A stretch of DNA of 64,000 nucleotides from Nocardia sp. BSTN01 (GCF_015354405.1 NZ_JADKYP010000026.1:23994-87993); one strand, 5' to 3'; numbered from the stretch's first letter, positions 25,437 through 35,453 are shown. Numbers and translations are program-made. Notes: generated by a model not told the origin, from the sequence alone.

Positions 25437-26657
25437 ATGCGCTTCACAGCTTCGGCCCCGACGCTCGGGGCAATCGCCGTTACCGCGATCCTCGGCACAG
25501 CCGTCCTGATTCCCTGCGCCGCCCCGGCGAACGCCGAGGCCGGCGAAAGTCTCGCCGCGACGGCCGTCGTGGACGCGGGAGCGATCTGCGGCCATTCCTC
25601 CCCCACCGTCGACGACATCGCCACGGCGACCGCGACAGCCCTCCGCACCGTCGTGCCGGCACCCCAGCAGACGGACTTCGACCAGCGCGTCGAGGAATTC
25701 CGCGGTGCCATCGCCACGCTCCATGTCCATCCCGACCTACTCGCCGTCGGCCCGGTGAACGACCGCACGCAATTCCTCGACGATCCCATCGTCACCAATG
25801 TGGTCAACGCGCTCGATGCCATCCGATCCGGGCGTATCGATCACACGATCCCGCTGTCGGCGTTGACGGTCAACGACGTGATCGAGATCTTCATCCTCGC
25901 TACCCGGGTGGTCAAGATCCCGGCACAGCTGGGTGCGAGCATGGTACCCACGGCGGGTTTCGTGCTCAGGCCGATCGTGGGCGCGCTGTTCAACGGAGTG
26001 AAGGCCCTGGCACGCGCCGTCCAGCGGCAACTGTCCACCACCGGATGCCCGTCACCCGGCAACTATTCGACACTGCAACCGGACCTCCCCGACGAGCACG
26101 TGGATGTCCCCCAGCCGCTGCTGGATCTGGCCGATCAGGTCGTCGTAGCCGACGGTCGTTGCACACCCATCGCCGAGCTCACCACCTCCGAAGTCGCCGA
26201 ACGCACCCGCAATTTCCTCACCAGCACCCCCGGTCTGGTGTCCGACGTCGACGCGGTGAACGCGAATGCGGCTGTGCTGCAAGACTTCCTGCGCGAGAAC
26301 CGGGTCGCGAAGCTCGCGGTCATGCGACGCACCGAGCAACTCGGACCTCTGGTCGACAGCGCCGACAACGGGGTGCTGACCTTCCTCGCGAATCTGGGCT
26401 TCGACATCTACGAAGGTCACGCGCTCGACACGGTACCGCTTGCGCAGGTGCGGGTGGAAAACGTCCTCGCCCTCGTGACACTCGCATTGGACACCACCAG
26501 CCTGCTGCTGACCGCCGGCAATTCCGCGCTCGGACTCGCCGGTGTGCCGGTCACCGTGACGACTCCGTTGGGCATCGCACAAACGCTGGCCTTCGCGCCC
26601 ACGACCTACGGTGCGCCCATCCTGCGCGGCGTCCTGCAGTCGATGTGCGCGGTCTAG
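25437..26657 (+). CDS. Secreted protein of unknown function (406 aa)
   Basis: MRFTASAPTLGAIAVTAILG starts a signal peptide that ends near ANAEAGE (about residue 32). The mature part is mostly helical, with hydrophobic stretches (VIEIFILATRVVKIPAQLG, GFVLRPIVGALFNGVKALA) that may be amphipathic or membrane-associated. Cysteines occur at a few conserved-looking points and at the C-terminus (MCAV). I recognise no family. It follows the phospholipase gene in the same direction with 142 bases between, and ends before a strong terminator. Confidence 0.75.
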   Translation: MRFTASAPTLGAIAVTAILGTAVLIPCAAPANAEAGESLAATAVVDAGAICGHSSPTVDDIATATATALRTVVPAPQQTDFDQRVEEFRGAIATLHVHPDLLAVGPVNDRTQFLDDPIVTNVVNALDAIRSGRIDHTIPLSALTVNDVIEIFILATRVVKIPAQLGASMVPTAGFVLRPIVGALFNGVKALARAVQRQLSTTGCPSPGNYSTLQPDLPDEHVDVPQPLLDLADQVVVADGRCTPIAELTTSEVAERTRNFLTSTPGLVSDVDAVNANAAVLQDFLRENRVAKLAVMRRTEQLGPLVDSADNGVLTFLANLGFDIYEGHALDTVPLAQVRVENVLALVTLALDTTSLLLTAGNSALGLAGVPVTVTTPLGIAQTLAFAPTTYGAPILRGVLQSMCAV

Positions 26658-26695
26658 GGCACGCGAAGATCAGCGGCGCGCCGGTCGACAAGACG

Positions 26696-26736
26696 GCCGT
26701 TGCCCACGTCGGTGAAATCGACATGGGCAACGGCCA
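26696..26736. terminator. Strong bidirectional hairpin terminator
   Basis: GGCCGTTGCCCA (26696-26707) pairs perfectly with TGGGCAACGGCC (26725-26736), and the inner GTCG/CGAC adds to the stem. It lies between convergent genes and can serve both. No strong T run follows on the plus side. Confidence 0.75.
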
Positions 26737-26752
26737 TCCTCGGCGGGCGACT

Positions 26753-27409
26753 TCACCGGTGCCGAGCGGCGATCGAACCGAACGTCCTCAACAACATGCG
26801 GAGCTCGACTTCTTCGAGCTCGGCATTGTCCGGCTCCGCCGTGGTGCGCTCGTTCGGCGTCTGGGACCGGGCCGACGTGACGAATACCGAGCGAGCCAAA
26901 GCGGTTCCGATCAAGGTGAGGGCCATGATGCTGACTTCTGCCGCGTCCACACCCTCATCGAGCTCGTGGCGGCTCGCGGCGCGTGCGGTGAGATCTTCGA
27001 GGGTCTTTCGGGTGACGCGATAGACATTGTCGTGCAGGACCCGGCGCAGTCCGGCGTCGTGGGCGGCATGCCCCATCAGCGACAGCAATGCCGGCCCCGC
27101 GCTCGCGTCGATGATCCGCTGTTTTCGCCGTAGCAGTTCCCGCAGATCGCCTTCGAGACAACCGGTATCGATATCACCGAGTTCGGCGGCCGCGATATGG
27201 GACGCGACCGCGGCGGTGAGCGCCTGTTTCGAAGGCCACCTTCGGTAGATGGAGGCGGTCGAGGCGCCTGCCCGCCGTGCGACTTCGGCCGTGGTGAATG
27301 CCGCATACCCGACCTCGTTCAACACCTCGATCGCCGCCATGATCAGCGCTTCATCCAGACGAGGATCGTTGCTGCGCCCTCTGTTCGAAGGTCTCGGCGG
27401 GCCTGTCAT
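26753..27409 (-). CDS. TetR family regulator (218 aa)
   Basis: HTH block AAFTTAEVARRAGASTASIYRRWPSKQALTAAV, split at the turn, is the TetR subgroup with YRRWPSK, which often controls catabolic or efflux genes. GGAG sits eight bases before the ATG. The C-terminal half carries a TetR_C-like helix set (GPALLSLMGHAAHDAGLR). It lies downstream of the aldehyde dehydrogenase, in the same direction with about 107 bases between. It is the nearest candidate to bind the AACGAAAC dyad in front of that gene. Confidence 0.92.
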   Translation of the reverse strand: MTGPPRPSNRGRSNDPRLDEALIMAAIEVLNEVGYAAFTTAEVARRAGASTASIYRRWPSKQALTAAVASHIAAAELGDIDTGCLEGDLRELLRRKQRIIDASAGPALLSLMGHAAHDAGLRRVLHDNVYRVTRKTLEDLTARAASRHELDEGVDAAEVSIMALTLIGTALARSVFVTSARSQTPNERTTAEPDNAELEEVELRMLLRTFGSIAARHR

Positions 27410-27516
27410 AGCTGGAACTCCAAGTGTTGCGGTGGTTCATTTCGATGTCGAACGTGTTCCTCTCCTCTTTACCAGGATGATCGGCGGGCACCTGAGCCAC
27501 GGGGATCCCGCGACAT

Positions 27517-28938
27517 TCAGCCTCGTCGCAACAGGGTCTGCGCGAATCGACGACCGAGCGCGGAGGTCGGCGGCTGGACAAGCCCCAGCGTGTCGGGCTT
27601 CAGAGGTTTTGTGAGAACCGGCTTGAGGTGTGTGAAAGTTCGCCACGAGTGGATGCCGTGATAAGCGCCCATCCCGCTGGCACCGACACCTCCGAACGGT
27701 AGCCCGGTCGAGCCGGCGTGGATGATCCCCGCGTTGTGAACGATCGCGCCCGAGGAGGTGTTGCGTTCGAACAGATCGCGAGTCTCGGCCGAGGAACTGA
27801 AGACATAGAGGGCAAGCGGCTTGTCCCAGGCGTTGACGACCCGGACCGCTTCGTGGGCGGAGGCGACGGGCACGATGGGGAGAATCGGGCCGAAGATCTC
27901 TTCCCGTAACACCGGCACCGCCGCATCCGGCCCGACAGAGGCGGCACCGTCGGGCACCGTGACAACGGTCGGGGCGATGTAGCGCTCGCCGCGGTCGTGC
28001 TGCCCGCCCACATTCACCTGCACTCCGTCCAGCAAACCGATGAGCCGGTCGAATTGGCGCTCATTGATGATGCGGCCGTACTCGGCACCCACGCGCGGGT
28101 CACTGCCATACAGCTCGCCGATCGCCTTGTCGAGCGCGGCAACCAGGGCCGGGGCCCGCTCGGGGGTGGTCATGACATAGTCCGGGGCGATGCACGTCTG
28201 ACCGGCATTGGTGAATTTCGCCCACGCCAACCGGCGTGCGACATCGGCCAGATTCGCGTCGTCATCGAACCAGACCGGAGACTTGCCGCCCAGTTCGAGG
28301 GTGACGGGCGTGAGATGTTCTGCGGCCGCGCGCATCACGATACGTCCCACAACCCCACCACCGGTGAAGACGATGTGATCGAACTTGCAGGTCAGGAGCT
28401 CCGTTGTCTCGGGGACACCGCCCTGCACGACACGAACGGCCCCGTCGGGGAAGTACTGCGGAACGAGGCGCGCGATCAATGCCGATGTGGCAGGGGCGAG
28501 TTCGCTCGGCTTGACCACTGCGGTGTTACCGGCCGCCAGCGCACCGGTCAGCGGGTCCAGCAGCAACTGCATGGGGTAGTTCCACGGAGCGATGATCAGC
28601 ACCACTCCCAGCGGCTCACGAACGAGTCGAGCGCGGGCCGGAGACAGCGCCGGAGAGATCGGGCCGCGGCTGGGCCGAAGCCAGCGGCGGAGGTGGCGAA
28701 GCGCATGGTTGATCTCGCCGATCGTCACGCTGATCTCGGTGATCTGCGCTTCCGCCGGACTCTTGTGGAGATCCGTCCAGAGTGCGGCCTCGAATGCCGA
28801 CTCGTTCTCGGTGAGCATGGCACGGAGCGCACGAAGGTGTCTGATGCGGCTGTCGACCGGCTTCGTCGCGCCCGAGTCGAACAGGATCCGCGAGGCGGCG
28901 ACGATGTCAGCGATCGAAGCAGATGTCGAAGTGTCCAT
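27517..28938 (-). CDS. Aldehyde dehydrogenase, ALDH3-like (473 aa)
   Basis: The start at 28938 reads [17 protein letters not shown]. The family landmarks are [21 protein letters not shown], the NAD-region [19 protein letters not shown] with the general base, and [11 protein letters not shown] with the catalytic cysteine. The C-terminus [15 protein letters not shown] is typical of class 3 fatty/aromatic aldehyde dehydrogenases. It should oxidise a hydrophobic aldehyde to the acid with NAD(P). A dyad at 28955-28980 lies just before the gene. The longer ATG at 28989 would overlap that dyad and is less likely. Confidence 0.94.
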   Translation of the reverse strand: MDTSTSASIADIVAASRILFDSGATKPVDSRIRHLRALRAMLTENESAFEAALWTDLHKSPAEAQITEISVTIGEINHALRHLRRWLRPSRGPISPALSPARARLVREPLGVVLIIAPWNYPMQLLLDPLTGALAAGNTAVVKPSELAPATSALIARLVPQYFPDGAVRVVQGGVPETTELLTCKFDHIVFTGGGVVGRIVMRAAAEHLTPVTLELGGKSPVWFDDDANLADVARRLAWAKFTNAGQTCIAPDYVMTTPERAPALVAALDKAIGELYGSDPRVGAEYGRIINERQFDRLIGLLDGVQVNVGGQHDRGERYIAPTVVTVPDGAASVGPDAAVPVLREEIFGPILPIVPVASAHEAVRVVNAWDKPLALYVFSSSAETRDLFERNTSSGAIVHNAGIIHAGSTGLPFGGVGASGMGAYHGIHSWRTFTHLKPVLTKPLKPDTLGLVQPPTSALGRRFAQTLLRRG

Positions 28939-28954
28939 GAGTCGAGCGTACTCC

Positions 28955-28980
28955 AAAACGAAACGGAATAGTTTCGTTTC
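28955..28980. promoter_or_regulatory. AACGAAAC dyad operator before the aldehyde dehydrogenase
   Basis: AACGAAAC (28957-28964) and GTTTCGTT (28971-28978) are perfect inverted arms with a 6-bp spacer; one more pair extends the dyad to 28955-28980. It lies 17-40 bp before the start codon, which fits a repressor site. Confidence 0.65.
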
Positions 28981-29095
28981 CTTCGTCACGTGGATGCCGG
29001 CATTGGCGCAGACCCCCTACGTACGACGCGGAGCGGATCACCGGTCCACAGCGGAAGCCTCAGAAGCCGGCTCGGCAGATCCGTAAACTATGTGC

Positions 29096-29111
29096 AACGT
29101 TTCCACCTAGA
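29096..29111. promoter_or_regulatory. Island palindrome copy (weaker), AACTATGTGCAACGTT
   Basis: It matches AACYATRTAYATRGTT at 13 of 16 positions and lies in the divergent region before the amidohydrolase at 29325. It is the weakest of the five copies. Confidence 0.4.
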
Positions 29112-29324
29112 TGCCCCGGTTGGCCCTACAGAGAAACGGCTTCACTAGCCATTTCTCCCGACAGAAGTAAAGTTTGTGGCGCCGAGGATGGACGTGTGGT
29201 CCAAATTATAGATATAGTTTTAGAAGGTTCGGCACGACTGTCCCCCAGATCGCGGGTGCTCACTCCCGAGCCGCAACGTATTCAGGCTGCCCGTCCGGGC
29301 AGCCGTCTCCTAGGAAGGACCACC

Positions 29325-30596
29325 ATGACGGCGACGTTGCCTGAAGGGGCTGCCACCGACATCGACGATCTCCGGATCGTGGACTGCGACGCCCACCTGA
29401 CCGAGCCTGCCGATCTCTGGACCGCGCGGGTGCCCGAATCGCTGCGTGGACGGGTGCCGGTGCAGGAGACACGCAACGGTGTGACGGCTTGGTACGTCGA
29501 CGGTGAGATGTGGGCGAGTATCGGCGGCAACACCATCGGTCACGGCCCCAAGAAGGTGCTGGGAACCAACACCCTGCAGCCGTTCGAGGAGATCCATCAC
29601 TCCGCCTGGTCTACCAAGGAGCGGCTCGATCTCCTCGACGACCAGGGCGTATGGGCGCAGGTGCTGTACCCGAACGGCGTCGGATTCTCCTCCAACCACA
29701 TCTTCGCGGTCCCCGACCTGGAACAGCGAACGATGATCCTGCAGACCTACAACGACTTCCTGATCGAGGTGCAGCACGAATCCGGAGGGCGGCTGCTGCC
29801 ACAGGGAATGCTCCCGATCTGGGACATGGACCTGACGGTGAAGGAGATGACCCGCCTGATCGACAAGGGAATGACGGGCTTCACCCTGTCGGACAAGCCC
29901 GAGCTGCTCGACCTGCCGGAACTGCCCGAACCGTATTTCGAGCCGATGTGGGACATCTTCAACTCCACCGAGACGGTCGCCAATTTCCACATCGGCGCCG
30001 GCGGCACCCGAGAGGAGTCGGAGGGCATCCGCCGCACCATGCGCGAGCAGCGGGAGGGAAAGACTCCGGTGTCGACCGGGGGCAAGAGGATCGCACCGCC
30101 GAGCTGGGGCAGCTTCGGCCCGCAGCGCTGGCTCGCGGTGATGGCTACGCAGATGTACATGAGCAATGTCCGTATCGTGACGAATCTGTGCATGAGCAAT
30201 CTGTTCGACCGCTACCCGAAGCTCAAGATCGTGTCCGCCGAAAGCGGCATCGGTTGGGTGCCGTTCCTGCTGGAGGCACTGGAGTATCAGCTCGATGAGA
30301 TGGTCACCACCCCGGCCGAGAAATCGCTGCAGCAGCGACGGCCCACGGAGTACTTCCGTGACCACCTGTACGTCATGTTCTGGTTCGAGTCCTCCGCGCC
30401 GCAGAAACTGGTCGACGACATCGGCGTGAACAACATCCTGGTGGAAACCGACATCCCGCATCCGACGTGTCTGTATCCGAATGCCAAGGGGCACTTCGCC
30501 CGCGTGCTGTCGGGTCTCGACCCGGCCAGCCGCCGCCGCATTCTGCAGGACAACGCCGCCGAGCTGTACGGCATCGATATTCCGGCCGTCGTCTGA
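29325..30596 (+). CDS. Amidohydrolase-2 family metal-dependent hydrolase/decarboxylase (423 aa)
   Basis: The N-terminal metal motif is VDCDAHLTEPADLW, and WVPFLLEALEYQLDEM plus VETDIPHPTCLYP give the remaining TIM-barrel ligands and the catalytic Asp of the ACMSD/amidohydrolase-2 family. Members hydrolyse C-C or C-N bonds or decarboxylate aromatic and enol acids, and many act in ring-cleavage pathways. AGGAAGG lies before the ATG. A paralog is at 52902-54083. A perfect terminator hairpin follows. It may open or decarboxylate a ring produced by the oxygenases of this island. Confidence 0.88.
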   Translation: MTATLPEGAATDIDDLRIVDCDAHLTEPADLWTARVPESLRGRVPVQETRNGVTAWYVDGEMWASIGGNTIGHGPKKVLGTNTLQPFEEIHHSAWSTKERLDLLDDQGVWAQVLYPNGVGFSSNHIFAVPDLEQRTMILQTYNDFLIEVQHESGGRLLPQGMLPIWDMDLTVKEMTRLIDKGMTGFTLSDKPELLDLPELPEPYFEPMWDIFNSTETVANFHIGAGGTREESEGIRRTMREQREGKTPVSTGGKRIAPPSWGSFGPQRWLAVMATQMYMSNVRIVTNLCMSNLFDRYPKLKIVSAESGIGWVPFLLEALEYQLDEMVTTPAEKSLQQRRPTEYFRDHLYVMFWFESSAPQKLVDDIGVNNILVETDIPHPTCLYPNAKGHFARVLSGLDPASRRRILQDNAAELYGIDIPAVV

Positions 30597-30617
30597 TCGA
30601 CTGCGCCGGATATGACG

Positions 30618-30659
30618 AAACCGCTGCGGGAGTCGAAAAGTCGACTCCCGCAGCGGTTT
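30618..30659. terminator. Perfect 19-bp-stem bidirectional terminator
   Basis: The arm 30618-30636, beginning AAACCGCTGCGGG, pairs without mismatch with 30641-30659 around an AAAG loop, and T residues follow on the plus strand. It separates the convergent amidohydrolase and SDR genes. Confidence 0.9.
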
Positions 30660-30675
30660 TCTCGTCGGAGCGGAT

Positions 30676-31491
30676 TCAGATCCGGGTGCTGCCGTGGTCC
30701 ACGGTGAATTGCGCCGCGGTGATGGTGCGCGAATCGTCGCTCGCCAGGAACAGCACCGACTTCGCGATGTCCTCCGCGTCGGTGGCGGGCGGATCGAACA
30801 GGATCTGTCCCATCGCGTTCTGATAGGACGGATTGTCGGCGAAGACCTTCTCGCCCTCGGGTCCCAGCGCGCCCATCGGCGTCGACACCGCCCACGGGTG
30901 CAGGGAATTGACCCGGATCCGATACGGCGCCAGCTCCTGCGCGGCGGATTTGACCAGCCCGACGACGCCGTGTTTGGCGGCCGAGTAATGTGCCTGCCCC
31001 GGAAGCGATTTGATGCCGGCCGAGGAACTGGTCGCGATGATCGAGCCACCGTTTCCGGCCTCGATCATATACGGAACCGCGGCCCGCAAGGTGTGGAAGA
31101 CCCCGGTGAGGTTGATGTCGATCATGCTGTGCCAGCGCTCGATGTCCATCTCCCAGAACCGGCCCCACGTCACGATTCCGGCATTCGCCACCACGACGTC
31201 CAGGCGGCCGCCCAACTCGGCGACACCCGACGTCACCACGTCCGACACCGCCTTCAGGTCCCGCACGTCGACCTGGGCCGAGACGATCCGGCGATCGGCC
31301 TTCTCGACCAGGCGTACCGTTTCGGCCAGATCGTCCGGTGTTGCCGCCGGGTAATCGGTGCGGGTCGGTGAGGCGCAGACGTCGATCGCGATGATGTCAG
31401 CGCCTTCTTCGGCGAGGAGCACGGCCTCGGCCCGGCCCTGTCCGCGGGCCGCGCCGGTGACGAACGCGACCCGGCCATCCAGTTTTCCCAT
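30676..31491 (-). CDS. Mycofactocin-coupled type SDR (271 aa)
   Basis: RVAFVTGAARGQGRAEAVL, the long insert after GADIIAIDVCASP and the ATPDDLAETVRLVEKADRR stretch are the pattern of the mycofactocin-dependent SDR family (TIGR03971), which holds NAD tightly and passes electrons to mycofactocin. The catalytic residues are in TSSSAGIKS and HYSAAKHG. One of the typical motifs, NSLHPWAVSTPM, follows. AGGAAGGAAAACAC precedes the ATG. Two relatives occur at 57410 and 62981. Mycofactocin genes themselves are not in the window. Confidence 0.92.
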   Translation of the reverse strand: MGKLDGRVAFVTGAARGQGRAEAVLLAEEGADIIAIDVCASPTRTDYPAATPDDLAETVRLVEKADRRIVSAQVDVRDLKAVSDVVTSGVAELGGRLDVVVANAGIVTWGRFWEMDIERWHSMIDINLTGVFHTLRAAVPYMIEAGNGGSIIATSSSAGIKSLPGQAHYSAAKHGVVGLVKSAAQELAPYRIRVNSLHPWAVSTPMGALGPEGEKVFADNPSYQNAMGQILFDPPATDAEDIAKSVLFLASDDSRTITAAQFTVDHGSTRI

Positions 31492-31608
31492 GTGTTTTCC
31501 TTCCTGTGCCCGGAGCTCTCTCCGGTCGGATTCGCTACAGGGCGGTGCTCACGGCTCCATGAAGATGGACTGCGAGCACCGCCCTACTGCTGCCGAAGCG
31601 GTTGTCGT

Positions 31609-32805
31609 TCAGCCGGTCGCCGACGCTGCGACGCGTTCCGCCGCGTCGGCGCCGAGGATCTCGGACGAATGCTCCCCCCGGTCCGGGGCTCGCCGGATCG
31701 CCGGGAGTGGCGGTGTCACCCGCACCGGCAGGGCAGGGACGGCCGGACCGTCGTTCTCGTCCGCCAGCCACCGCGCCCGTTCCACGAAGTGCGGATCACC
31801 GAGCAGATCGGCGCCCTCGTTGACGGGTGTCACCGGGATGTTGTGCTCGGTGGCCGCCCGAATCCAGTACGCGGCGGGCCGGCTCGCGAAGATTTCCGCG
31901 ATCTCGGCGCGCAGATCGTCGCGGCCGCGCAGCCAGTCCGCCTCTCGATCCGCGGGAAAGGCATCCGATAGGTCCGGCCGGCCCACCAATGCGGCGAAAC
32001 GCTCCAGGAATTTGGGTTCCATCGCCTGGAACAGGACGTGCCGCCCGTCGGCGGTGCGGTAGTACTGCACGAGAACCGAATCCTCGAACAGATCGCCCGC
32101 CATATCTCCTCCGGCGGCGTCGTTCGGTGCGGCCTGCTCGTCGTGGCGCCAGCGCACCACATCGGCCGCCCGCGCATAGGTGGCCGCATCCGCCTGGGCG
32201 ATATCCAGGTAGGCCGGCCGGCCGGTCGCCCGCGCGTGCAGGACCGCGGAAACCGTGGCCAGCGCGGCGTGCAGCGGAGCCGTGAGGACACCGGCCGGCA
32301 TCTGGTTCGGCTGCGGAATGCGAGGGCGACCCCGCGCGTCCGCAGCCGGGGGCAGCGCTCCGGCATACGCGTCGAATGCGGGGCCGTGACTCGGAAACGA
32401 CCGGTACGGTCCGGTGTCGCCGAACCCCGACAGGCAGGTGAAGACGAGCGCGGGGTTCACCCGCAACAAGTCCTCGTAGCCCAGACCGTGCCGGGCCAGA
32501 TATCCCGGCCGGCGCCCTTCCACCACCACCTCGGCGTCGGCGACCAGATCGCGGAAGCGGGCCTGTCCGGCCTCGGTGTCCAGTTCGATCACGACGCTGC
32601 GCTTGCCCCGATTCCACAGCTGATGCAGGTCCGAGGTGCGCTGTCCGGCTCGCCGCCCGATCGAGCGCACATAATCGCCGCTGCCGGACTCGACCTTGAT
32701 CACGTCGGCGCCCAGTTCCGCCAGATGCCCGCCCAGGGCGCTCGGCGACAGGATCGCCACCTCGATCACCCGGACCCCGGCGAGCAGGCCACCCTCAGCC
32801 GACAT
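31609..32805 (-). CDS. CaiB/BaiF family III CoA-transferase, single domain (398 aa)
   Basis: The start at 32805 (MSAEGGLLAG) overlaps the stop of the fused CoA-transferase by 11 bases. Family features are GVRVIEVAILSPSALGGHLAELGADVIKVE, WNRGKRSVVIEL, and YLDIAQADAATYARA, where the aspartate of ADA sits at the usual nucleophile position. It should move CoA between carboxylic acids through a mixed anhydride/thioester chemistry. Coupling to the 806-residue gene suggests a shared complex or sequential steps. Confidence 0.9.
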   Translation of the reverse strand: MSAEGGLLAGVRVIEVAILSPSALGGHLAELGADVIKVESGSGDYVRSIGRRAGQRTSDLHQLWNRGKRSVVIELDTEAGQARFRDLVADAEVVVEGRRPGYLARHGLGYEDLLRVNPALVFTCLSGFGDTGPYRSFPSHGPAFDAYAGALPPAADARGRPRIPQPNQMPAGVLTAPLHAALATVSAVLHARATGRPAYLDIAQADAATYARAADVVRWRHDEQAAPNDAAGGDMAGDLFEDSVLVQYYRTADGRHVLFQAMEPKFLERFAALVGRPDLSDAFPADREADWLRGRDDLRAEIAEIFASRPAAYWIRAATEHNIPVTPVNEGADLLGDPHFVERARWLADENDGPAVPALPVRVTPPLPAIRRAPDRGEHSSEILGADAAERVAASATG

Positions 32806-35215
32806 GACTGACCGCCGCATCCCGTGCGGCGACCGGCCGCGCGCCGGCGCCGATGCCGTCGGGATGCCTGCGCTCCGGCGGCGCCGACCGCGCGATACCC
32901 TCCCGTTCCAGTCGCTCGATCTCGGCATCGGTATAGCCGAGCGAGCGCAACACCGGCTCCGTGTGTTCACCGAGTTCACACGGCAGTCCCTCGACCGGTT
33001 CGGCGCCGGCCATGCGTACGCGCGGCTTCAATCGCCAATACGTTCCGAACGCGGGGTGTTCGGCACTGTCCACCAAACCCGCGTGGACCAGGAAATGCTC
33101 GAGCGTATGGTCGGCGGCCGACACGATCGGCACCCGCTGCGCCACCGCCGCCGCCTCCCACTCCGCGGCGGTCCGGCTGACGAAGACGTCTTCGAGCAAC
33201 CATTGCAGGACCCGATCGTGGGCGGCACGATCGTCTCGATCGGCGAAGCGCTCGTCATCGAGCCATTCCGGTTTGCCCAGCAGGTTCACCAGGCGCGGCC
33301 ACTCGTCATCACCCGAGGCGAGCATGACCCAGCCCTCGGCACATTGATAGAGCCGGTCGAGGGCAGAGAAACCGGTCTGCTCGGTGGTCAGCTCCAGCCG
33401 CGCCGGGCGCCCCTCGTACGACTCCATCCGCGCCGAATGCACCCACCCCGCGCTGACCAGCATGCTGGTCTCGAGGTACTGGCCGATGCCGTGCCGGTCG
33501 CGCGCATAGAGCCCCAGCGCCAGTGCGACACCGGTCGCCAGACCCGAGCACGGATCGGCGTAGGAGTCGTTCACCGGAGGGTTTCCCTTCCCGGCCTGCG
33601 CGATACCGCCGCCGCAGAGGGCGTTCGGCGTCGAATGGAATGCCGCGCGGTGCGCTTCGGGGCCCTTGCTGCCGTAGGAGGCGCCGTAGAGATAGACGAG
33701 GTCCGGCCGAATCGCGCGCGCCTGCTCGTAACCGAAGCCGAGTTTCTCCGGCACCCCGGGACGGAAGTTGTGGATCAGGGCGTCCGACTGCTCGATCAGC
33801 CGATGCAATACCTGCTTGCCTTCCGGCGATTTGAGATCGAGGGCGACGGATTCCTTGCCGTTCCCGATGTGGACGAATTCCAGCCCACTGCTGCGGAAGG
33901 GGTCACCGTCCAGCGGCTCCACCTTGATGACCCGGGCACCGAGTTCGGCGAGCAGAGTCGGTCCGAGGGGCGCCGCCAGGAAGGACGCGATCTCGAGAAT
34001 CGTGTACCCCTGCAGTGGCAGGCCGGCCGATTCGCCGGCACCCGCGGACGTGTCGGGCCGGGTCGCGGGCTCCCAGCCGGACCACGGCGCCGCGGAGTCC
34101 AGCGCGGGCGCCGAGGAAACGACCCGCCCCGGCGTCCGATCCGCGGTGACCAGCGGGCCGAGTTGAAGGATGGGCCCCACCTCCGGATCATCGACCGTGA
34201 CCACGCGTTCGTTGGCTACCAGCTGGGGATGGCGCAGGAATTCCTCCTCGGTCAGGAACGGATCCGCCCCGATATCCAGGGTGCGGAACATGTCCATCCA
34301 TTCCTCCTGGGTCCGCTCCAGCATCCGGTCGCGGACCCGCGCCTCCCACTCCTGCGCGTCCTCGAGACTCTGGACGCCGAGAGGGAGCCCGGCCCAGCGC
34401 GGCTGCTCCAGTTCATCCCCGAGCCCGATCGCATTCATCCAGTTCCGGTACAGGCGCGGTTGGCGGCAGCACATCTGGATATGGCGACCGTCGGCGGTTT
34501 CGACCGTCAGGAAGCACAGCCGGATACCGCGCAGCAGCAGGACCGAGTCGGCGCCGCGGGCCGCCACCGGAACCACCTCCTCACCACGGCGCTCGAAGGC
34601 CAGGCGCATGGTCGCCGCTGATATGCCGTCCAGCAGACTGGTGGACACCGACCGGCCTCGTCCGGTCCGCTCCCGCTGCAACAACGCCGCCACGATGGCC
34701 TGCACGGCCAGCATGGCCGCGCCGTAGGTGCTCGCGGGCGAGGCCAGATACAGCGGCCGGTCGAGGTCGCCGTGGGCTCCGGAGAGCAGATCGTTGCCCA
34801 TCAGCCGGCCGACCTTCGCGGTCACCATCTGTTCGCTGCGGCCGAAGTGTTCCAATTCGGCGGCTTCGCCGAACCCGGTGATCCCGCAGTGGACCAGGCG
34901 CGGATTGCGTGCGGTCGTCAACTCGGGAGTCAGGCCGTATCCGGTGGCCTCGGGCCCCAGCGATTCGACCAGAACATCGGCATCGGCCACCAGAGCGTGC
35001 AGCTCGGCACGTCCCCCCTCCGTGGTGAGATCCAGGACGAGGCTGCGCTTACCCCGGTTCCAGAAGCGAAAGCCCTGCTGCCCGCGCGCGCTGTCGCCTC
35101 CTGGGGGCTCGACCTTGACCACGTCCGCCCCGAAGTCGGCGAGGACCGCGGCGGTTACGGACAACATCCCCTCGGTCAGGTCCACGACGCGGAGACCCTC
35201 GAACAGGCTGACCAT
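32795..35215 (-). CDS. Fused two-domain family III CoA-transferase (806 aa)
   Basis: Two complete CaiB/BaiF domains are joined. Domain 1 (about 1-380) begins LRVVDLTEGMLSVTAAVLAD and domain 2 (about 400-800) begins GYTILEIASFLAAPLGPTLL. In domain 1 the nucleophile region is VSTSLLDGISAAT, with Asp present. In domain 2 the matching stretch is YLETSMLVSAGWV, with no Asp at the aligned point. Interlocked dimers are usual in this family, so a fusion could form an internal dimer with one active site. AAGGAAGATC precedes the ATG. The promoter region upstream carries the island palindrome. Confidence 0.9.
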   Translation of the reverse strand: MVSLFEGLRVVDLTEGMLSVTAAVLADFGADVVKVEPPGGDSARGQQGFRFWNRGKRSLVLDLTTEGGRAELHALVADADVLVESLGPEATGYGLTPELTTARNPRLVHCGITGFGEAAELEHFGRSEQMVTAKVGRLMGNDLLSGAHGDLDRPLYLASPASTYGAAMLAVQAIVAALLQRERTGRGRSVSTSLLDGISAATMRLAFERRGEEVVPVAARGADSVLLLRGIRLCFLTVETADGRHIQMCCRQPRLYRNWMNAIGLGDELEQPRWAGLPLGVQSLEDAQEWEARVRDRMLERTQEEWMDMFRTLDIGADPFLTEEEFLRHPQLVANERVVTVDDPEVGPILQLGPLVTADRTPGRVVSSAPALDSAAPWSGWEPATRPDTSAGAGESAGLPLQGYTILEIASFLAAPLGPTLLAELGARVIKVEPLDGDPFRSSGLEFVHIGNGKESVALDLKSPEGKQVLHRLIEQSDALIHNFRPGVPEKLGFGYEQARAIRPDLVYLYGASYGSKGPEAHRAAFHSTPNALCGGGIAQAGKGNPPVNDSYADPCSGLATGVALALGLYARDRHGIGQYLETSMLVSAGWVHSARMESYEGRPARLELTTEQTGFSALDRLYQCAEGWVMLASGDDEWPRLVNLLGKPEWLDDERFADRDDRAAHDRVLQWLLEDVFVSRTAAEWEAAAVAQRVPIVSAADHTLEHFLVHAGLVDSAEHPAFGTYWRLKPRVRMAGAEPVEGLPCELGEHTEPVLRSLGYTDAEIERLEREGIARSAPPERRHPDGIGAGARPVAARDAAVSHVG

Positions 35216-35380
35216 GATCTTCCTTCCCGGCTGCGCTCAGCGCGCCGCCAAACCCACCGCCGGCGCGACGCGAACACGAGACGGATATGCCGTGGACGGG
35301 CAGTCGCCGAACCGACATGACCGCTGCTCAGGGCGTTGCCGACATCCATACGAATCGTTGTCGACTCACTATGTGACTCA

Positions 35381-35396
35381 AACTATATACATGGTT
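35381..35396. promoter_or_regulatory. Island palindrome AACTATATACATGGTT
   Basis: This imperfect 16-bp dyad has the Y/R pattern AACYATRTAYATRGTT in full. It lies 166 bp before the CoA-transferase start and about 58 bp upstream of the plus-strand -35. Near-identical copy at 59941-59956. Confidence 0.65.
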
Positions 35397-35453
35397 AACG
35401 GCCATATTCAATGCCTACCGTGAGACATGCAGAGAGTTGACGTGACATGCCCA

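Larger units (their letters stand above)
28939..29324. other. 386-bp divergent promoter region (ALDH / amidohydrolase)
   Basis: The region holds the AACGAAAC dyad next to the ALDH gene, a copy of the island palindrome at 29096-29111, and an AT-rich stretch (ATTATAGATATAG, 29206-29218) suitable for the amidohydrolase promoter. No gene is seen. Confidence 0.5.
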
